DNA of 64,000 bases from Eurosta solidaginis (Eukaryota > Arthropoda > Insecta > Diptera > Tephritidae). The DNA is taken from the NCBI RefSeq assembly GCF_040869045.1, contig NC_090319.1:378649601-378713600 (forward strand). The letters run 5' to 3'. Under the pieces are notes generated by a model, which saw only the letters and a program-made list of their open reading frames with translations, searched no databases and was not told where the DNA came from. Below, piece by piece: positions 36,476 to 48,097 of this stretch. A program made the translations under genes and the position numbers. How positions within the stretch are numbered: position 1 is the first letter of the stretch; the number at the start of each line of letters is the position of its first letter.

Positions 36476-36577
36476 AAATAAAAGTAAGCCACGATAACCT
36501 CCGAAGAGATCTTAGGCCGAGCTTTCTTCCAATTCGTGCCGTGCTCCTTTTAATTTCTCTCACAAATTGGCGGGATG
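36476..36577 (-). mobile_element. 5'-truncated SINE
   Basis: Tail and 3' blocks of the SINE family (cgataacctccgaagagatc, aggccgagctttcttcc, cacaaattggcggga) in reverse. Just under 100 bp. Confidence 0.7.
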
Positions 36578-36974
36578 ATTTTGCTTAATTTTATTAGAGA
36601 AATATCAACCATTATAAATCATTAGAAGTTTTAGTAGTTTTGCGTTAGGTTAATTTTGCAAAATATGTAACTATTTCTGACCAAAAACCTTTGGGGTTTG
36701 CCCTACGTAATCATAGAGAACACATAGAGTTTTACTCAAGGGAGTATAAAACAGCTCTATAAAGGACGAAAGGCGATACATTTATCAAACCAGGGATGAA
36801 AAAGCCCGACTTATAAGACCTGGAGCAGACACATTTTAGAAGCTTAAGAAAAAACCCCAACCCCAAATATTGTTAAATATCAGCGCCATCTGATTACAAT
36901 TTTTTTAATAAAGAAGTTTAACGTCACGGCTCGAAATTTGAAAATGTGTATATAGCCTATGAGCGGCTTGCCAA

Positions 36975-38190
36975 GTGATTTTTCACGAAATAAACCCGAG
37001 GCCGAAACGAAAATTTCAGCCGAACCCACTACCGGATGAAACCAGAAGAATCAAAGCCACAATCGACACTAAAAGTCGCAAAAAGAACCAAATTTAAGTG
37101 CAGAGCCGTTCCAGAAATCAAACCTGAACTAACTGATCCCAAACCAAAACCGGTACAGAAATTTAATCGAAGCCCACAAAAGTAATCGAACCAAAATCTG
37201 AACCAGAATCTCGATTAAATATGGACAAGAGACTAATTCTGGAACCGAAAAGGGAATCAAAACTACAATCGAAATCTGAACCAGATTAAAAACAGGGAAC
37301 AGAAGCTGATCTTAAAATTAACACGGAACCGAAACTACAATTTAAACCGCATACAAGCGCGAAACCGGAAAAGGTATTTAAACATGAACCTAACCAGGAA
37401 CAAGAATCGTAACGTGAATGAAAATTGGAATCCAAACGACTTGCGAAACCCTAAAGAAAATGGTAACCAGAATAGGAAACCGAACCCGAACCGAACACGC
37501 AATCGTAGCTATACGCAAAACTGCATACAAAACCGAAGCCGAAACAGCAATCGGAATGTTTAGCGAAAGTGGAACCTTAACTACATTCAATAATTTATAG
37601 GAAACGAAAAGCGGAACAGAAATACGAACTTGAACCGAATTCGGGACCGTAGTTATATGCAAAATTGCATACCATGCCGTAAAAGAGCTGAAATCGTATC
37701 ACGAACCTAACCAGGAACATAAATCGGAACGTAAACCGAAATTAGAATTATAACGACATGTGGAACCTTATAGAAAACGGAAACTTATACAGAAATTCGA
37801 GCCTGAACCGAGTCCACAATTGTAGCAATACTGCATAGACATAAATCGGAACGTGAGCCGAAACCGGAGATGTAGTGCTAAACTGCATATAAAACCGAAT
37901 TCGGAGCAATAACAAATCTAGACCTAATAATGAAACGTAGCCAAAAATATATCTCAAACCAGGAGGTGGAACTAAAATCGAGACTTGAACCAAAGCCTAA
38001 AAAGAACCCAAAACTGTACTGAAACTGATTCAGGAAACAATAATGGCACCGAAACTACATTCGAAACGGCATGGAAACCTGACACCGGAACCGAAGCAGA
38101 ACATTACGTAATACCACAACCGAAGCAGGAAAGAAAGTGGAACTGGACGAAAAACCACAATTGGAACTGAAACGTCTGCATATAGCCGGC
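36975..38190 (+). repeat. Degenerate CCGAA-type array with higher-order structure
   Basis: About 1.2 kb composed of drifting gaaccgaaa/aaccggaac words, poor in T. A longer pattern overlies it: a gaaccga..c.caat.gtag.tat.c.aaactgcata segment appears near 37488, 37630, 37803 and 37853, some 140-170 bp apart for the first three. Looks like an old satellite. The frames in it (37390-38350, both strands) are by-products. Confidence 0.65.
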
Positions 38191-38324
38191 AATGAAGAAA
38201 ACCACATCCATAGAAACTTACTAATGTATTCAAGTTAACTTTGGCTCGCCTAGGGGTTGAAGTGTAACAAAAAGTAGTGGCATTATCAGAAACCAATATA
38301 TTTGTGCTCTTTAAGACGACCTTC

Positions 38325-38560
38325 TTATTAGTAAAAACCGATACCGACAAGATATTGTTTTACTACCGCTTATCTGTTTATAAAAAGTCGATGAGTTGTC
38401 GATAAGGATTCGATAACACTTCTGAAACATACCGTTACAAAAAGAAATTGCCTTTTTTTTGATGTCAAATTGCTTACTCTTTAATAACAAATTTATTACT
38501 TTTGGATTACAAATCGATAGCTTCTCAGTAACACACATCGATGAAATTTCTATAAATACT
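38325..38560. repeat. CGAT-word repeat block 5
   Basis: Begins with the flank it shares with block 4 (ataccgaca) and holds aaaagtcgatgagttgtcga, aaatcgatagctt and similar words. Confidence 0.55.
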
Positions 38561-38576
38561 CGATGACTTGTTTGTT

Positions 38577-38712
38577 TTTTCTAAGCGGGATCGGCCCTCG
38601 GCAGTGGTTTGACAAACACTATGTGTGTATTTCAGTCATTGAAAGTGGAGTCGGCTTAAAACAAGTAAATCCCGTTCCACCAATTTTTGGGAAAAACTAA
38701 AAAGAAGTAAAA
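38577..38712 (+). mobile_element. SINE internal fragment, diverged
   Basis: ttctaagcgggatcggccct, gcagtggtttgacaaacac and ggagtcggcttaaaac match the SINE body in order. Head and tail are lost. Confidence 0.55.
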
Positions 38713-39122
38713 GTAATTTTTGGTGCTGTTGTTGCGGTTGTAGCAATAAGCACACTCGTCGAAGGCCTTGGGGAGTGTTATCGTTGTTGATGGTCCTTTG
38801 CCGGATGCAGACCCGGTACGTTCCGGTAATAAGCACCATTAAGGTAGTACACTGACCATCTCAGGAACTGTTTGGTATGGCCACATGAAACCTCCTAGGC
38901 CATACCGCCATCCCACCCTATAGATACATAAAAAACTTGGGGTCGCCAGAGCCTCGACTGTTAGAGAAACAGGATACGCCACGGGTAGGTGAGGTTGACA
39001 ATTGGGTTGGAGAAGCTATATATTGCGCTGGCCCTTTTGAGGAGGTTGCGTTACAAAACCCCTTGAATCAATTTGGTACTTTAGTCGCCTTTTACGACAG
39101 GTATATTCTAAGCGCCCTAATC
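38699..39122 (+). repeat. Unclassified dispersed repeat (R family), longest copy
   Basis: Starts tgttgttgcggttgtagcaa, passes gtcctttgccggatgcagac and ccattaaggtagtac, and ends gtcgccttttacgacaggta. Related copies lie at 5776-5940, 50178-50410 and 53620-53900 in the same orientation. No reverse transcriptase or transposase is present and the 117-codon frame at 38937-39290 is spurious. Possibly a non-autonomous retroelement. Confidence 0.65.
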
Positions 39123-39202
39123 TACCATCACGTCATCTTATGCATTTCTTTGTTTTGTGTTTATCTTTACTTTGATTCCGTTCCGGTCGTATTTCATTGG
39201 CG

Positions 39203-39540
39203 GCCACCGTGGTGTGATGGCAGCGTGCTCCGCCTACCACACTGTATGCACCGGATTCACACCGCGGGAAAAGCAACATTAAAATTTTAGAAGAACATTT
39301 TTCTAAGCGGGGTCGCCCCTCGGCAGTGTTTGGAAAGCGCTCCGGGTGTATTTCTGCCATGAAAAGCTCTCAGTGAAAACTCATCTGCCTTGCAGATGCC
39401 GTTCGGAGTCGGCATAAAACATGTAGGTCCCCTCCGGCCAATTTGTATGGAAAATCCAGAGGAGCACGACGCAAATTGGAAGAGAAGCTCGGCCTTAGAT
39501 CTCTCCGGAGGTTATAGCGCCCTATATTTATTATTTTTTT
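39203..39540 (+). mobile_element. tRNA-derived SINE, near full length
   Basis: The head (cggccaccgtggtgtgatgg) matches the 3851 copy almost exactly. The B box is damaged (ggattcacaccgc) and the body is well conserved to the tail. No target duplication was found. Next to the R-family repeat. Confidence 0.85.
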
Positions 39541-41079
39541 TTTTAGGAAAATAAAATTCGCTAATATGAGAAGTAAAAAAAAATAATTTTGAAAATTTGT
39601 TTTGTAATTCACAAAAGCTATCAGTGGTAGGTGAATGCATTTGCGAACCAATATTTAAGATTTGAGAACAATATTAATTCTCAAATGTATTTCAAATTGA
39701 GATTCAAGAAAACTCCTCCATTTTAATATCTTATTAGATACTCGCGGTTACTTAACTATTGATAGTTGTCTTCTACAAATTTCTTTCGAGAAGGTTTTGT
39801 CGCAATATAAATTCAATGCAGTCAGCTAAAATTAAGCATTTTTAAATTAAGTGTTCCGTTTGCAAGGTTTGAGATATAATGATTTGACAAAAAGAAAGAA
39901 GCTCTCTTCAAAGGTATTTAAAGGTAATCAGGCTCATATACATAAATCTGCCTCAAATTGCACTCTTTCATTAATATACTTAACAATCCAAAGAAGCCTG
40001 TGAGTAGACATCAAACACCTCACCGTTTATATTAATACCATCATACTAAATCATAGGAAATTCTTAAAAAAAAGAAATAGCACTCATATGACAACTTCAA
40101 GCGTACTTAAAAGAGTTAAAAAGTAAGTACCCATATAAAGTGACTGACGAGTGATTGACAAGCGAAATGGCAATTTCCTCAAATTTGCACTGGCTAAAAT
40201 AAAAACTCTTTTGATTGAAAATGATGAAAAAATTACTGCAGGTGAGTTGTCTGTATACTGCTTCCTGGAAACTACTAAATTTAAGTTGTTCACAAATTTT
40301 TAGCGCGACAGAAAACGTAAAGCGTTCAAAATAAAAACCTCCTCCATAAAAGCGATGAGCACTTTAAGTGGCTGTTAGTATGTAATATAAAAAATAAGAT
40401 AAAGTTTATAACGGAGATTCAAAACTGTCATCATACACATTCGAGTAGTGCTTATGACTTTGTATGCCTTTTGTATATGGTTCTTATATAAAATTAAATG
40501 AAAAGTGCTTATTTATAAAAATGTAATGAAAATATATACAAAATGACGTGAGATGTTGTATGAGTATACCCACCCAAAGTGCGTTTAGAAAAAAATAGTA
40601 AATGGAAATTTTATCGGAATCAGTAGACAACCTAGCCAGGTAGGGTGGTAAAACAGCATTCTGTGGTCCAGAGCCCTTCTGTAGACTCAAAAAGGAACAA
40701 TTGAGAAACAAATCAGCTCAGACTATACTGGAATGAATGCCTAGGATAAAGACAGGTCAACTGTTTGTACTCCCAGCAAAGAGAGTATCACCAAGCTTTT
40801 AAACCCATGCAGTGAGGACCTACGTACTCTCAATGGACACTATACGGGAGAATATATTACTAATATATACAATATTAAAATATTAGGTTAAATCTATCCG
40901 ATGCATAAATATGTCGATTTTGTGAGCGGAAGTATGAACCACCGGTTAAAATTTTCTGCGAGTGATATAGAATAAAAAGCCTGCAAGTGTATCTAAATAG
41001 CTTAAAGGCCAATACAGACATTAGAAAGCTGAAAGTTAAAGCACAATAAATCTTAATTTAACAAATTTACAGACCAGAA
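39541..41079. other. No feature seen
   Basis: AT-rich intronic sequence. The frames at 40084-40293 and 40484-40711 are without motif. Confidence 0.4.
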
Positions 41080-41191
41080 GATTCGAGGGGTAGGTAGGTT
41101 GAACAGGCCGGTCCATGAGGACCTCACATAGACTGATTGAGTCCGTAGTGTTACCAGAAGTTTGTTTTAACGACCAAACTGAAAAACCCTA

Positions 41192-42130
41192 TCAAAAACC
41201 AGGACCTATGTTATAAAATAGCTCCGTCCTCTTGGCAAATACTAGAAGCTTCCTAGGACTTAATCCACTTGCTGCTTCAAAATCTGACAGCTGTATCACT
41301 CCTAATAGCTGGAGTCTTAGCCTGGAAAGTGCAGGGCACGAGCACAGAACGTGCTCGATCGTTTCCTCCTCCAACCCGTACTTCCTACATCTGCTATCAC
41401 TGACCAAGCCTAGTTTAAAGGCATGTGACGCCAGAAGGCAGTGTCTAGTCAGAATACCCGTCATGAGTCTACAGTCCTCTCTTTTTAATGATAGGAGCAA
41501 CTGTGTTAGTCTAAGGTTGTAAGACCTACACATAATCTTCGACACTTTACAGCCCCGCGCTTGAACCCACGCCTTTCCCGCTTGGTCGATCATGTGCACC
41601 TCTCGCCTTCGCTTAATCTCGCCCAATCTAATTGGGACATCTACAGAGCAAGCTTGAAGGGATGCGCCCTTTTTAGCTAGTTCGTCCACTTTTTCATTCA
41701 CATCTATTCCCATATGCCCTGGGACCCAATATAGATGTATGCTTCTCCCTGTCCCGATTCTCTGCAGAGACTGCTTACACTCTAACATGCATTTAGATGC
41801 TGTGCTATGCGAGATTATTGCCTTAATTGCTGCTTGACTGTCAATATAAAAGTTAACACGGTTGCAGCTTAAGCTATTCTCTTTCAGGGTTTCTACTGTT
41901 TTGGTTTCGGCTAATATTTCCGCTTGGAAAACGCTACAGTAATCCGGCAGCCTGTAGGATCTGCTTATTTCCGGATCAGCGCAGTATACCGCAGACCCTA
42001 CTCCTTCCACTACTTTGGAACCATCGGTGTACACATGTATCGCCTCGTCCCCCATTTGCGCACCCTTGCGCCAACCGTCCACCTCTAGTGTGGCCTTAAG
42101 ATCTCCCTCGAAGCACAGATAGGGAATCAT
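41192..42130 (-). pseudogene. LINE ORF2, RNase H and C-terminal part
   Basis: 312 open codons from the first Met. The true frame extends upstream to about 42190 (ERRPYGHSSIASS). RNase H residues are all seen: YTDGSK (Asp35), QAEI (Glu71), YIDSQA (Asp97), WVPGHMGI and VDELAKKG (Asp149). After it come the Cys/His pair of the C-terminal zinc-like motif (RCRKYGLEEETIEHVLCSCPAL). RNase H in the ORF2 tail is a mark of LOA- and I-type LINEs. Stop at 41192, then about 100 bp of 3'UTR. Confidence 0.9.
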
Positions 42131-42159
42131 GTAGTCTGTTCGTCTTGTGATTGATGACG

Positions 42160-43749
42160 CTATACTACTATGGCCATATGGTCGGCGCTCAAGCTGCCCG
42201 AAGCACCGAGCCTGGTTGCAGTCGTTAACGCTTTGTTCTTTGCTACCAGGTCTACAGGTGGGATGTGCAATATGGCATACAGTGCAGCCGTCGGGGTTGT
42301 TTTCAGGGCTTCCGTAATGCTAAGCATCGATAGTCTGCATACACCCTCTAATTTTTTGAGGTATGTTGTTTTTTGTGTGGCTTTCCACCAAACAAGAACT
42401 CCATAGTATAGAATAGGGCTTACAATCGCTCTAAAAACCCAATGAGAAGGAGAGCGCGATTGGCCCCACGTACACCCCAGCATTCTTTTACATACGTAGA
42501 ATGCCGTTGAGGCCTTCTTGACCCTCTCCTCCACGTTGAGCTTCCATGACAGCTTACTGTCTAGCATGATTCCTAAATATTTTGTGCAAGGTTTCTCCTG
42601 TAAGGTCACCCCTCCTAACTTAGGCCTGACCCAATTTGGGACCTTGTACCTCTTTGTAAACAAGACCATATCCGTCTTCTCCGCATTGACTTTCAACCCG
42701 ACATTAGATGCCCAGGTATGAATATCCCGAAGCGCCCGATCCATCAAAGAACTAATCGTTGGAAGGCACTTTCCACTTATGAAAATTGCAACGTCATCTG
42801 CGTAAGCCGTAAGTTTTACGGGTCCCTCATCGAATTGCCTGAGCAGTTGGTTGATGACCAGCGTCCACAGCAGAGGTGATAGCACCCCTCCCTGCGGCGT
42901 GCCCCTGTCCACTGATTTCGTGGCCTCGTACAATCCCCATTGTGATGTAATCTTTCTGCAATTTAAAAAGCAGCCGATCCATCTGATTAAGGCAGGATGT
43001 ACTTTAATGTAATTAAGACCATCCATAATCGCCCATTTTGCAACATTATTGAAAGCCCCGGCAATGTCCAAGAAGACTCCTAGAGCATACTCCTTATATT
43101 TCAGGGATTTCTCTATGCTTATTACCACCCTATGCAATGCGGTGTCTACCGAGTTGCCTTTGGTGTACGCATGCTGTATTGTGGAGAGCAGCTTTTCATC
43201 CACGTTGGACTTTATGTACACATCTATAAGCATCTCAAAGGTTTTGAGCAGAAATGAAGTTAAGCTAATGGGTCTATAGTCTTTGGAATACATGTGACCG
43301 ATCTTCCCCGCCTTTGGTAGAAAAGCTACACGAGCAGTTCTCCAAGAGTGCGGTACATGATTCAGTCGTATGCACCCATCGAATATTATTTTAAGCCATT
43401 CCACGACCGCCCTACTTGAGACTTGTAGCATGGCCGGGAATATACCACCTGGGCCCGGCGATTTAAACTTAGAAAACGTCTTCACTGCCCACTCGATCTT
43501 GGTATCGGTCACCAAGCCCGGCACTACTAGCTCCGTGATCGAAGTGTGAGTGATGTCTGCTGGCTCCTCTAAACCGTCTCCCGATGGGAAATGTGTATCG
43601 AGAAGCACCTCAAGGGATTCCTCACTATTACGTGACCATTCCCCGTTCTCTTTCTTTATTAGTCCCTGGACTATGTTTCCCTTTGCTAGGACTTTTTCAA
43701 CTGTGCTGTTTCGCTGGAGCACTCTATGTCCGTACAGAAACTTTTCCAT
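42160..43749 (-). pseudogene. LINE ORF2, reverse transcriptase part
   Basis: RT domain in 529 open codons. It shows YRPISL (158-163), FLDIAGAF (motif A, 226-233), GTPQGG (motif B, 283-288), TAYADDVAIF (motif C, catalytic YADD at 316-319) and KTKYLGI-type motifs (KYLGIML). All catalytic aspartates are present. The natural joins need a frame change at each end: near 43700 to the endonuclease and near 42190 to RNase H. It copies the element RNA at the nicked target. Confidence 0.9.
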
Positions 43750-44771
43750 GAGTTTATCTTCGCCCTGGTAATTTCACGCTTGTAGATCCTCAGTAGATCC
43801 CTGTACTCGTCCCGACACGCTTCGCTTTCCGCGCTCTTTGCGAGCTTAAACATTTCTTTAACTTGTCTTCTTAGAAGACTCAGCTCATTGCTCCACCATG
43901 GCGGCGTTGCTTTTCCTCTGAATCTTCTTAGAGGGCAAGCTTTGTTATACGCAGTCATAAGCGTCCTTGTTAGGAATTCATTCGACTCCTCCAGTTCCTC
44001 TACATTAGCAACCTCTTTGGGTTGTCCCAGTTTTGTTTCTACATGTTTCTGGAATTTATTCCAGTTCGTTGACCTAGGGTTTCTAAAGGTTCCTCCCTTC
44101 TCTACCCTCTTTAGGGGGATGTTGAAGCTGATATACGCAGGGTCGGAGAAGGATGGTCTATCAAGAACCATCCAATCATACCTTGATATATCACGCTCGG
44201 AGCTCAATGTAATATCCAGAACATTGCTGGATGTTGGACCAATGTATGTAGGGACATTTCCCCTGTTGTCTATCTGCAAATTGGTTTGCAGGATGTAACA
44301 AAACAGAGATTCGCCTCTCTCGTTCGTATCTGCTCTTCCCCACGCATTGTGGTGCGCATTTGCATCTGCGCCTATGACCAACCGCCCTTTGCGCCCTTCC
44401 TCCTGTACTAGCCTTTTGCACTCCATCGGTGGGACCTCCGCAGCATGGGCCATGTAGCAGGACGCCAGGAAAAATGCCTGCTTATTCTTTTGCTCAACGG
44501 CAACCGCTACGACATCCTCAGTGATGCAATTAGGCAGCATATATGAATGCAGCTGTTTCCTTACCATTACTACAGCTCGCACCCGTCCTTCAGTTTCCGC
44601 GTAGTAAACGCCAAACCCGCGCGCGCTAAGTCCAGAAACCTTTCCTCCCGATGAGAGCCACGGCTCCTGGATCAGCGCCACGTCAAACGAACCCTCCTCA
44701 AGGGTTAGGAGGAGTTCGCTCGACGCCAATTTACTGTGTTGGAGGTTTATCTGTAGGACTCGTAGCACCAT
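43686..44771 (-). pseudogene. LINE ORF2, apurinic-type endonuclease part
   Basis: N-terminal part of ORF2. It contains LQINLQHSK (Asn9), LIQEPW (Glu36), GADANAHH (Asp136, Asn138) and LDITL (Asp186), the active-site set of APE endonucleases, which nick target DNA. The expected last motif, SDH, reads SDP, so the catalytic His is lost. The 361-codon frame ends just after ECSSETAQLKK. The reverse-transcriptase frame opens with a 64-base overlap, showing one indel near 43700. Confidence 0.85.
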
Positions 44772-44960
44772 TGGGCTGTTTGTCCCCCTCCAGCACCTTC
44801 GTCTTGACGTCGTCGTCCTCCCCTTGCCCTTTTGGTTTAGAGTATTCGAGGCCCCTTCAGCTTCTCGTGACTATTGTGCAGGGTGTTCCTCTGTGCGAGT
44901 CACAGCACCATTTAGCGGTTGGTCCTCTTCTAGCACGTTCGTGGTGACGTCGGAGACCTC
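44761..44960 (-). repeat. 60-bp duplication at the ORF1/ORF2 junction
   Basis: Two 60-bp units (44901-44960 and 44761-44820, offset 140) encode near-identical ORF1 tails, DVTTNVLEEDQPLNGAV and DVKTKVLEGDKQPNGAT, each followed soon by a stop. The second holds the ORF2 start codon (44771), so ORF1 and ORF2 overlap or touch here. Confidence 0.7.
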
Positions 44961-45050
44961 CACCTCTCTTTTTTCCCTTAGGCTTTTGAGGTCCTTTTCG
45001 ACTTCGCCCACCTCTAGCGTGTTAGGGTTTTTATCCTCGGGACTTCTTTT

Positions 45051-45962
45051 TCAGAGTCGCATGTAAATTTTGCCAGTGCCAAAGGACATTTGACCAAGCT
45101 GCATGTACAATATAATTATAAGCTCCCTTTCCACAGATCTCCACCTTTCAGAAGTCATTTGTCCGAAAGGACTGCTACGATCAACCAGCGCCACAGTCAG
45201 TGACTGCTTTGCCACATCACTCATCTTCTCGGGAAAAGCAGGAGCCTTAGTGTTATCTCCCTTTGGCACCTCCGAGAAATCCGGAGTCTTAGCGTTAACT
45301 CCCTTTAGCGCCTCCGAGAAAGCCGGAGTCTTAGCGTTATCTCCCTTTGGCTTATCTCCTACTTCCTTAATTGGAACTTCCCTCTGACTCGCAGTTTTCG
45401 AGGTAGTTGCTACCTCGCTATTGGAGCCCATCTGTCTTACAGCTTTGGGCCTACTTGTCTTGTCTATGCGACTGCCCTGCCTCACGGCTCTAGGACTGGG
45501 TCCTTTCTGCCTCTTGAAAGCAGGCTTGTCGCCTTCCGCCGAACGTTGCCTCTTCATTCTGGCATTCGACGCTTCTTCCTCCTCGTACCGGTTGCAGAAC
45601 CGAGGGTTTATCGCAGCATACCTTTCGAACTGCCTTCGACCTATTTCTACCGCTTCATGGGCCCATTCCAAGCGCTCGATCTCCACTTCTGTTAGTTCGA
45701 CCACTGCTCCCAAGCGTTGAATAATTCTTAGTGCTGCACGGTACTGCGAGAGACCTCTTTTACTTCCTCTGCTCCGTACCCTTCTCCACTCTTCTACTCC
45801 GTTTTCATTTGTGTGCTTCTCCAACACGGAGTTCATTGAATCAGCACTACTCTCGCTCTCCGAGTCCGACGCATAGCTTAATTCGTATTTGTCGTCCTTG
45901 GATTGCGACTCAGTCCTCCTCTTTACATCGTCCTTATTACAGTCAGTTAATGAGTCGTTCAT
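45051..45962 (-). pseudogene. LINE ORF1 (gag-like), frameshifted near its end
   Basis: Start chosen at 45962 (MNDSLTDCNKDD), since the upstream part of the open frame (to 46172) lies in what looks like 5'UTR. The 303-residue product is acidic then basic and contains a motif like the LOA ORF1 ending (VALVDRSSPFGQMTSERWRS). Residues near the C-terminus carry three copies of a 16-residue repeat (KGDNAKTPAFSE and variants; 48-bp units near 45235-45365). No CCHC zinc knuckles are seen. Around 45060 the frame breaks; another frame continues (SPEDKNPNTLEVGEVEKDLK) to about 44877, the natural tail. Role: RNA-binding chaperone for retrotransposition. Confidence 0.7.
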
Positions 45963-46349
45963 CTTGGTCGTACCACCGCCTGCCCGACAAGGCGGGCTCA
46001 GCGGTCCAGTATTATATACGGGGAAAGAACCGTCCGGCACAGCAGCGCCCCTTGCTGTGGTAAGGCCTTTAATACTTCCCGAGGTGGCCCGGTATCGGGA
46101 AGGCTCCGTTCGAATACAGCCGAATTTATCCCCTGGCTGCAAATCGTCCAATAGGCGCGGTCCGCATAACACCCTGGATTAGGGGGTTGGCAGTTCTTGG
46201 TCACCGACATCCCGCCGCCCTCGTATGAGGCGAAACGGCGTAGATGTCAGTCCTAACCAGCTCCGCCTCATAGTCGGGCGCTATGGAGTTCGGCTAAGCC
46301 CTCACACCAACGACAAGGTGCCTACCCTAGTGAGGGGATTCGAGGGGTA

Positions 46350-46640
46350 AAAAATATTAATTTCCAATGCAGTGGAATTATTACCAGAACCTTCTGGTGC
46401 CGGAGAGAACCTGATTCAATTAATTACTGAAAAAGCACTCCTTTATGGAATACTTTTTCTGTGAAACAACAACAAAAACTAAATACTTTATGATACCATG
46501 CTCAAAATCTTGTCGGTATAAAATCTTTCATCTTGGACATAGACATTTTTTATACTTTTAGGTTAACAGAATGTAATTGATTCTCTTATTTTATAATCAA
46601 GTGGTGGAAACTGTTTGATTTCCGAAAATTTTACATTGGT
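46350..46640. other. No feature seen
   Basis: AT-rich intronic flank between the LINE and the next array. Confidence 0.4.
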
Positions 46641-46641
46641 T

Positions 46642-47360
46642 GCTCATGTTACCAATGGCGCCCGAATAGGGACGCCAGAGTTGGATTAAAGCAACTATGG
46701 CTTTTACTAAGAGTTTTCTTAACCGATATAAATATTAAGAGGGAAGGAGGTGCCTTGCGAGAATGCATAATCGGGCTTGCTTACTTCTATGATACTGTAA
46801 TCGAATTGGGTTAATCACTTGGTTATCAAAAAATGCGCTTTGGTTGCTCACGTTATCCGTGGTGACCAAGTAAAGACTTTAGGGTCACGAGTAAGCAACT
46901 ATGGCTGCTTTCCTAGAGATGCAACTAAAATCCTTTTAAGTCGACATAAATATAGCAGTACAGAGTCATCATGGATTACGCATGACCCCTATGGCGTCCG
47001 AGAGAGGTCACAAGATTTAGCTTGAAGCAGTTATGTGTACTACGGGTGCAACTACGATAGGTTTTAGTCTATCTAACACGACATACATATTGGGAGAAAG
47101 AGGTTAGAGTTTAACTGATCATGCCACCAAATGACAGCCGAGTGTTGACGCAAGAGAAGGAACGAAGTCAGCTTACGTAGAGGTGGAATTATACTCTTTT
47201 AAGTTTATATAAAACGAAATTAATGTTGAGGGGGAAAGAGCTGCCTTTGAGAGCTCATGACACCTATGGCACCGGAATGAGAACGCAAGAGTTGGCTTGA
47301 AGCAATTGTTGCAGCTTATCTATAGGTGCACCAACATATTACGTTCTCCGTTAGGAAACG
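46642..47360 (+). repeat. Tandem array, period about 136 bp
   Basis: A unit with gctcatg.cacctatggc, gaatgagaacgcaagagttg and cttgaagcaattgt recurs at 46642, 46845, 46979, 47117 and 47253. Spacings are 203, then 134, 138 and 136, so the first unit carries extra sequence. Units are strongly diverged. The frame at 46819-47025 lies inside it. Confidence 0.65.
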
Positions 47361-48097
47361 ACAAAAGCTTGAGATTTGGCAGATCTGATTTTTGTGTTTT
47401 ATGCTAAATTGAAAAAACTTCAGATCAAAGTAATGACATGGATGCATTTAAGATGAGCATCATTTGTATATGCATTAAATGGATCTCGCTGGGCAAGTTT
47501 ATGCTCAATGCGCTAGTTGAGGAGCTACCATAAAATTAACACTATAGTGACATATATTATATTTTGCTAAAATTTGTTTTTTTCTGGTACATATGCTCTT
47601 GTTGATGTCACAGGAATGCCTTTACGAACACATGCATACAAAAATATTCTTCACAAACACAAATGTATGCATGTATGTAGTAAGTAAATATCTTAAAATT
47701 TATGTCGCAGTAGAACTCCAATAACCTATTCTACATATGCATATAAATAAATATATATACTCAAGATGAGTCGCAAAGGAGTATGCGACTAATGCCAGTT
47801 TTGATCTCATTGTATGCGTTGAGCTGTTCCTTTTTCTTTGAGCATGTCCAATAAAGAGACTAATTGTGCCCATTTATACCCGAGCGGGAACGATAGGACC
47901 AATCCCCTTTATAACCATATGGGAACGAATGCAGATTAATCTCTTTTCTCACCAAAAAGTGTTAGTTTTCGTATGGTACGAGGTTATGCTCATTTTAATC
48001 GCAATATTAAAACTTGCAAACAATTTTTATCATCTGTGTAAAAAAATTATTAAATATCCAACTTATTACAAGAGATATGCGTCGACGATAATAAAAC
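47361..48097. other. No gene seen
   Basis: AT-rich with short tatatac and atgtatg microsatellites. The 87-codon frame at 47866-48129 ends inside an LTR and is not a gene. Confidence 0.4.

Larger units (their letters stand above)
41093..46336 (-). mobile_element. Full-length LOA-like LINE
   Basis: A 5244-bp minus-strand non-LTR retrotransposon bounded by a perfect 13-bp target duplication, gattcgaggggta, at 41080-41092 and 46337-46349. The 5' end (46336) begins with a GC-rich 5'UTR of about 370 bp. ORF1, endonuclease, reverse transcriptase and RNase H then follow in order. The 3' end (41093) has a short UTR ending in ctacctacc instead of poly(A), as in LOA-type elements. Domain order (APE-RT-RNase H) and wording (LQINLQHSK at the APE start, YRPISLTSFLLKTFE in RT) suit the LOA group; the I clade is the alternative. 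Confidence 0.9.

Noticed and set aside
37390..38350. Frames on both strands within the CCGAA-type array
   Set aside because: Products of a base-skewed repeat; no domain.
45963..46172. N-terminal extension of LINE ORF1
   Set aside because: Composition and position suit 5'UTR; the Met at 45962 is the more likely start.
41232..46182. Many plus-strand frames up to 136 codons
   Set aside because: Antisense shadows of the minus-strand LINE ORFs.
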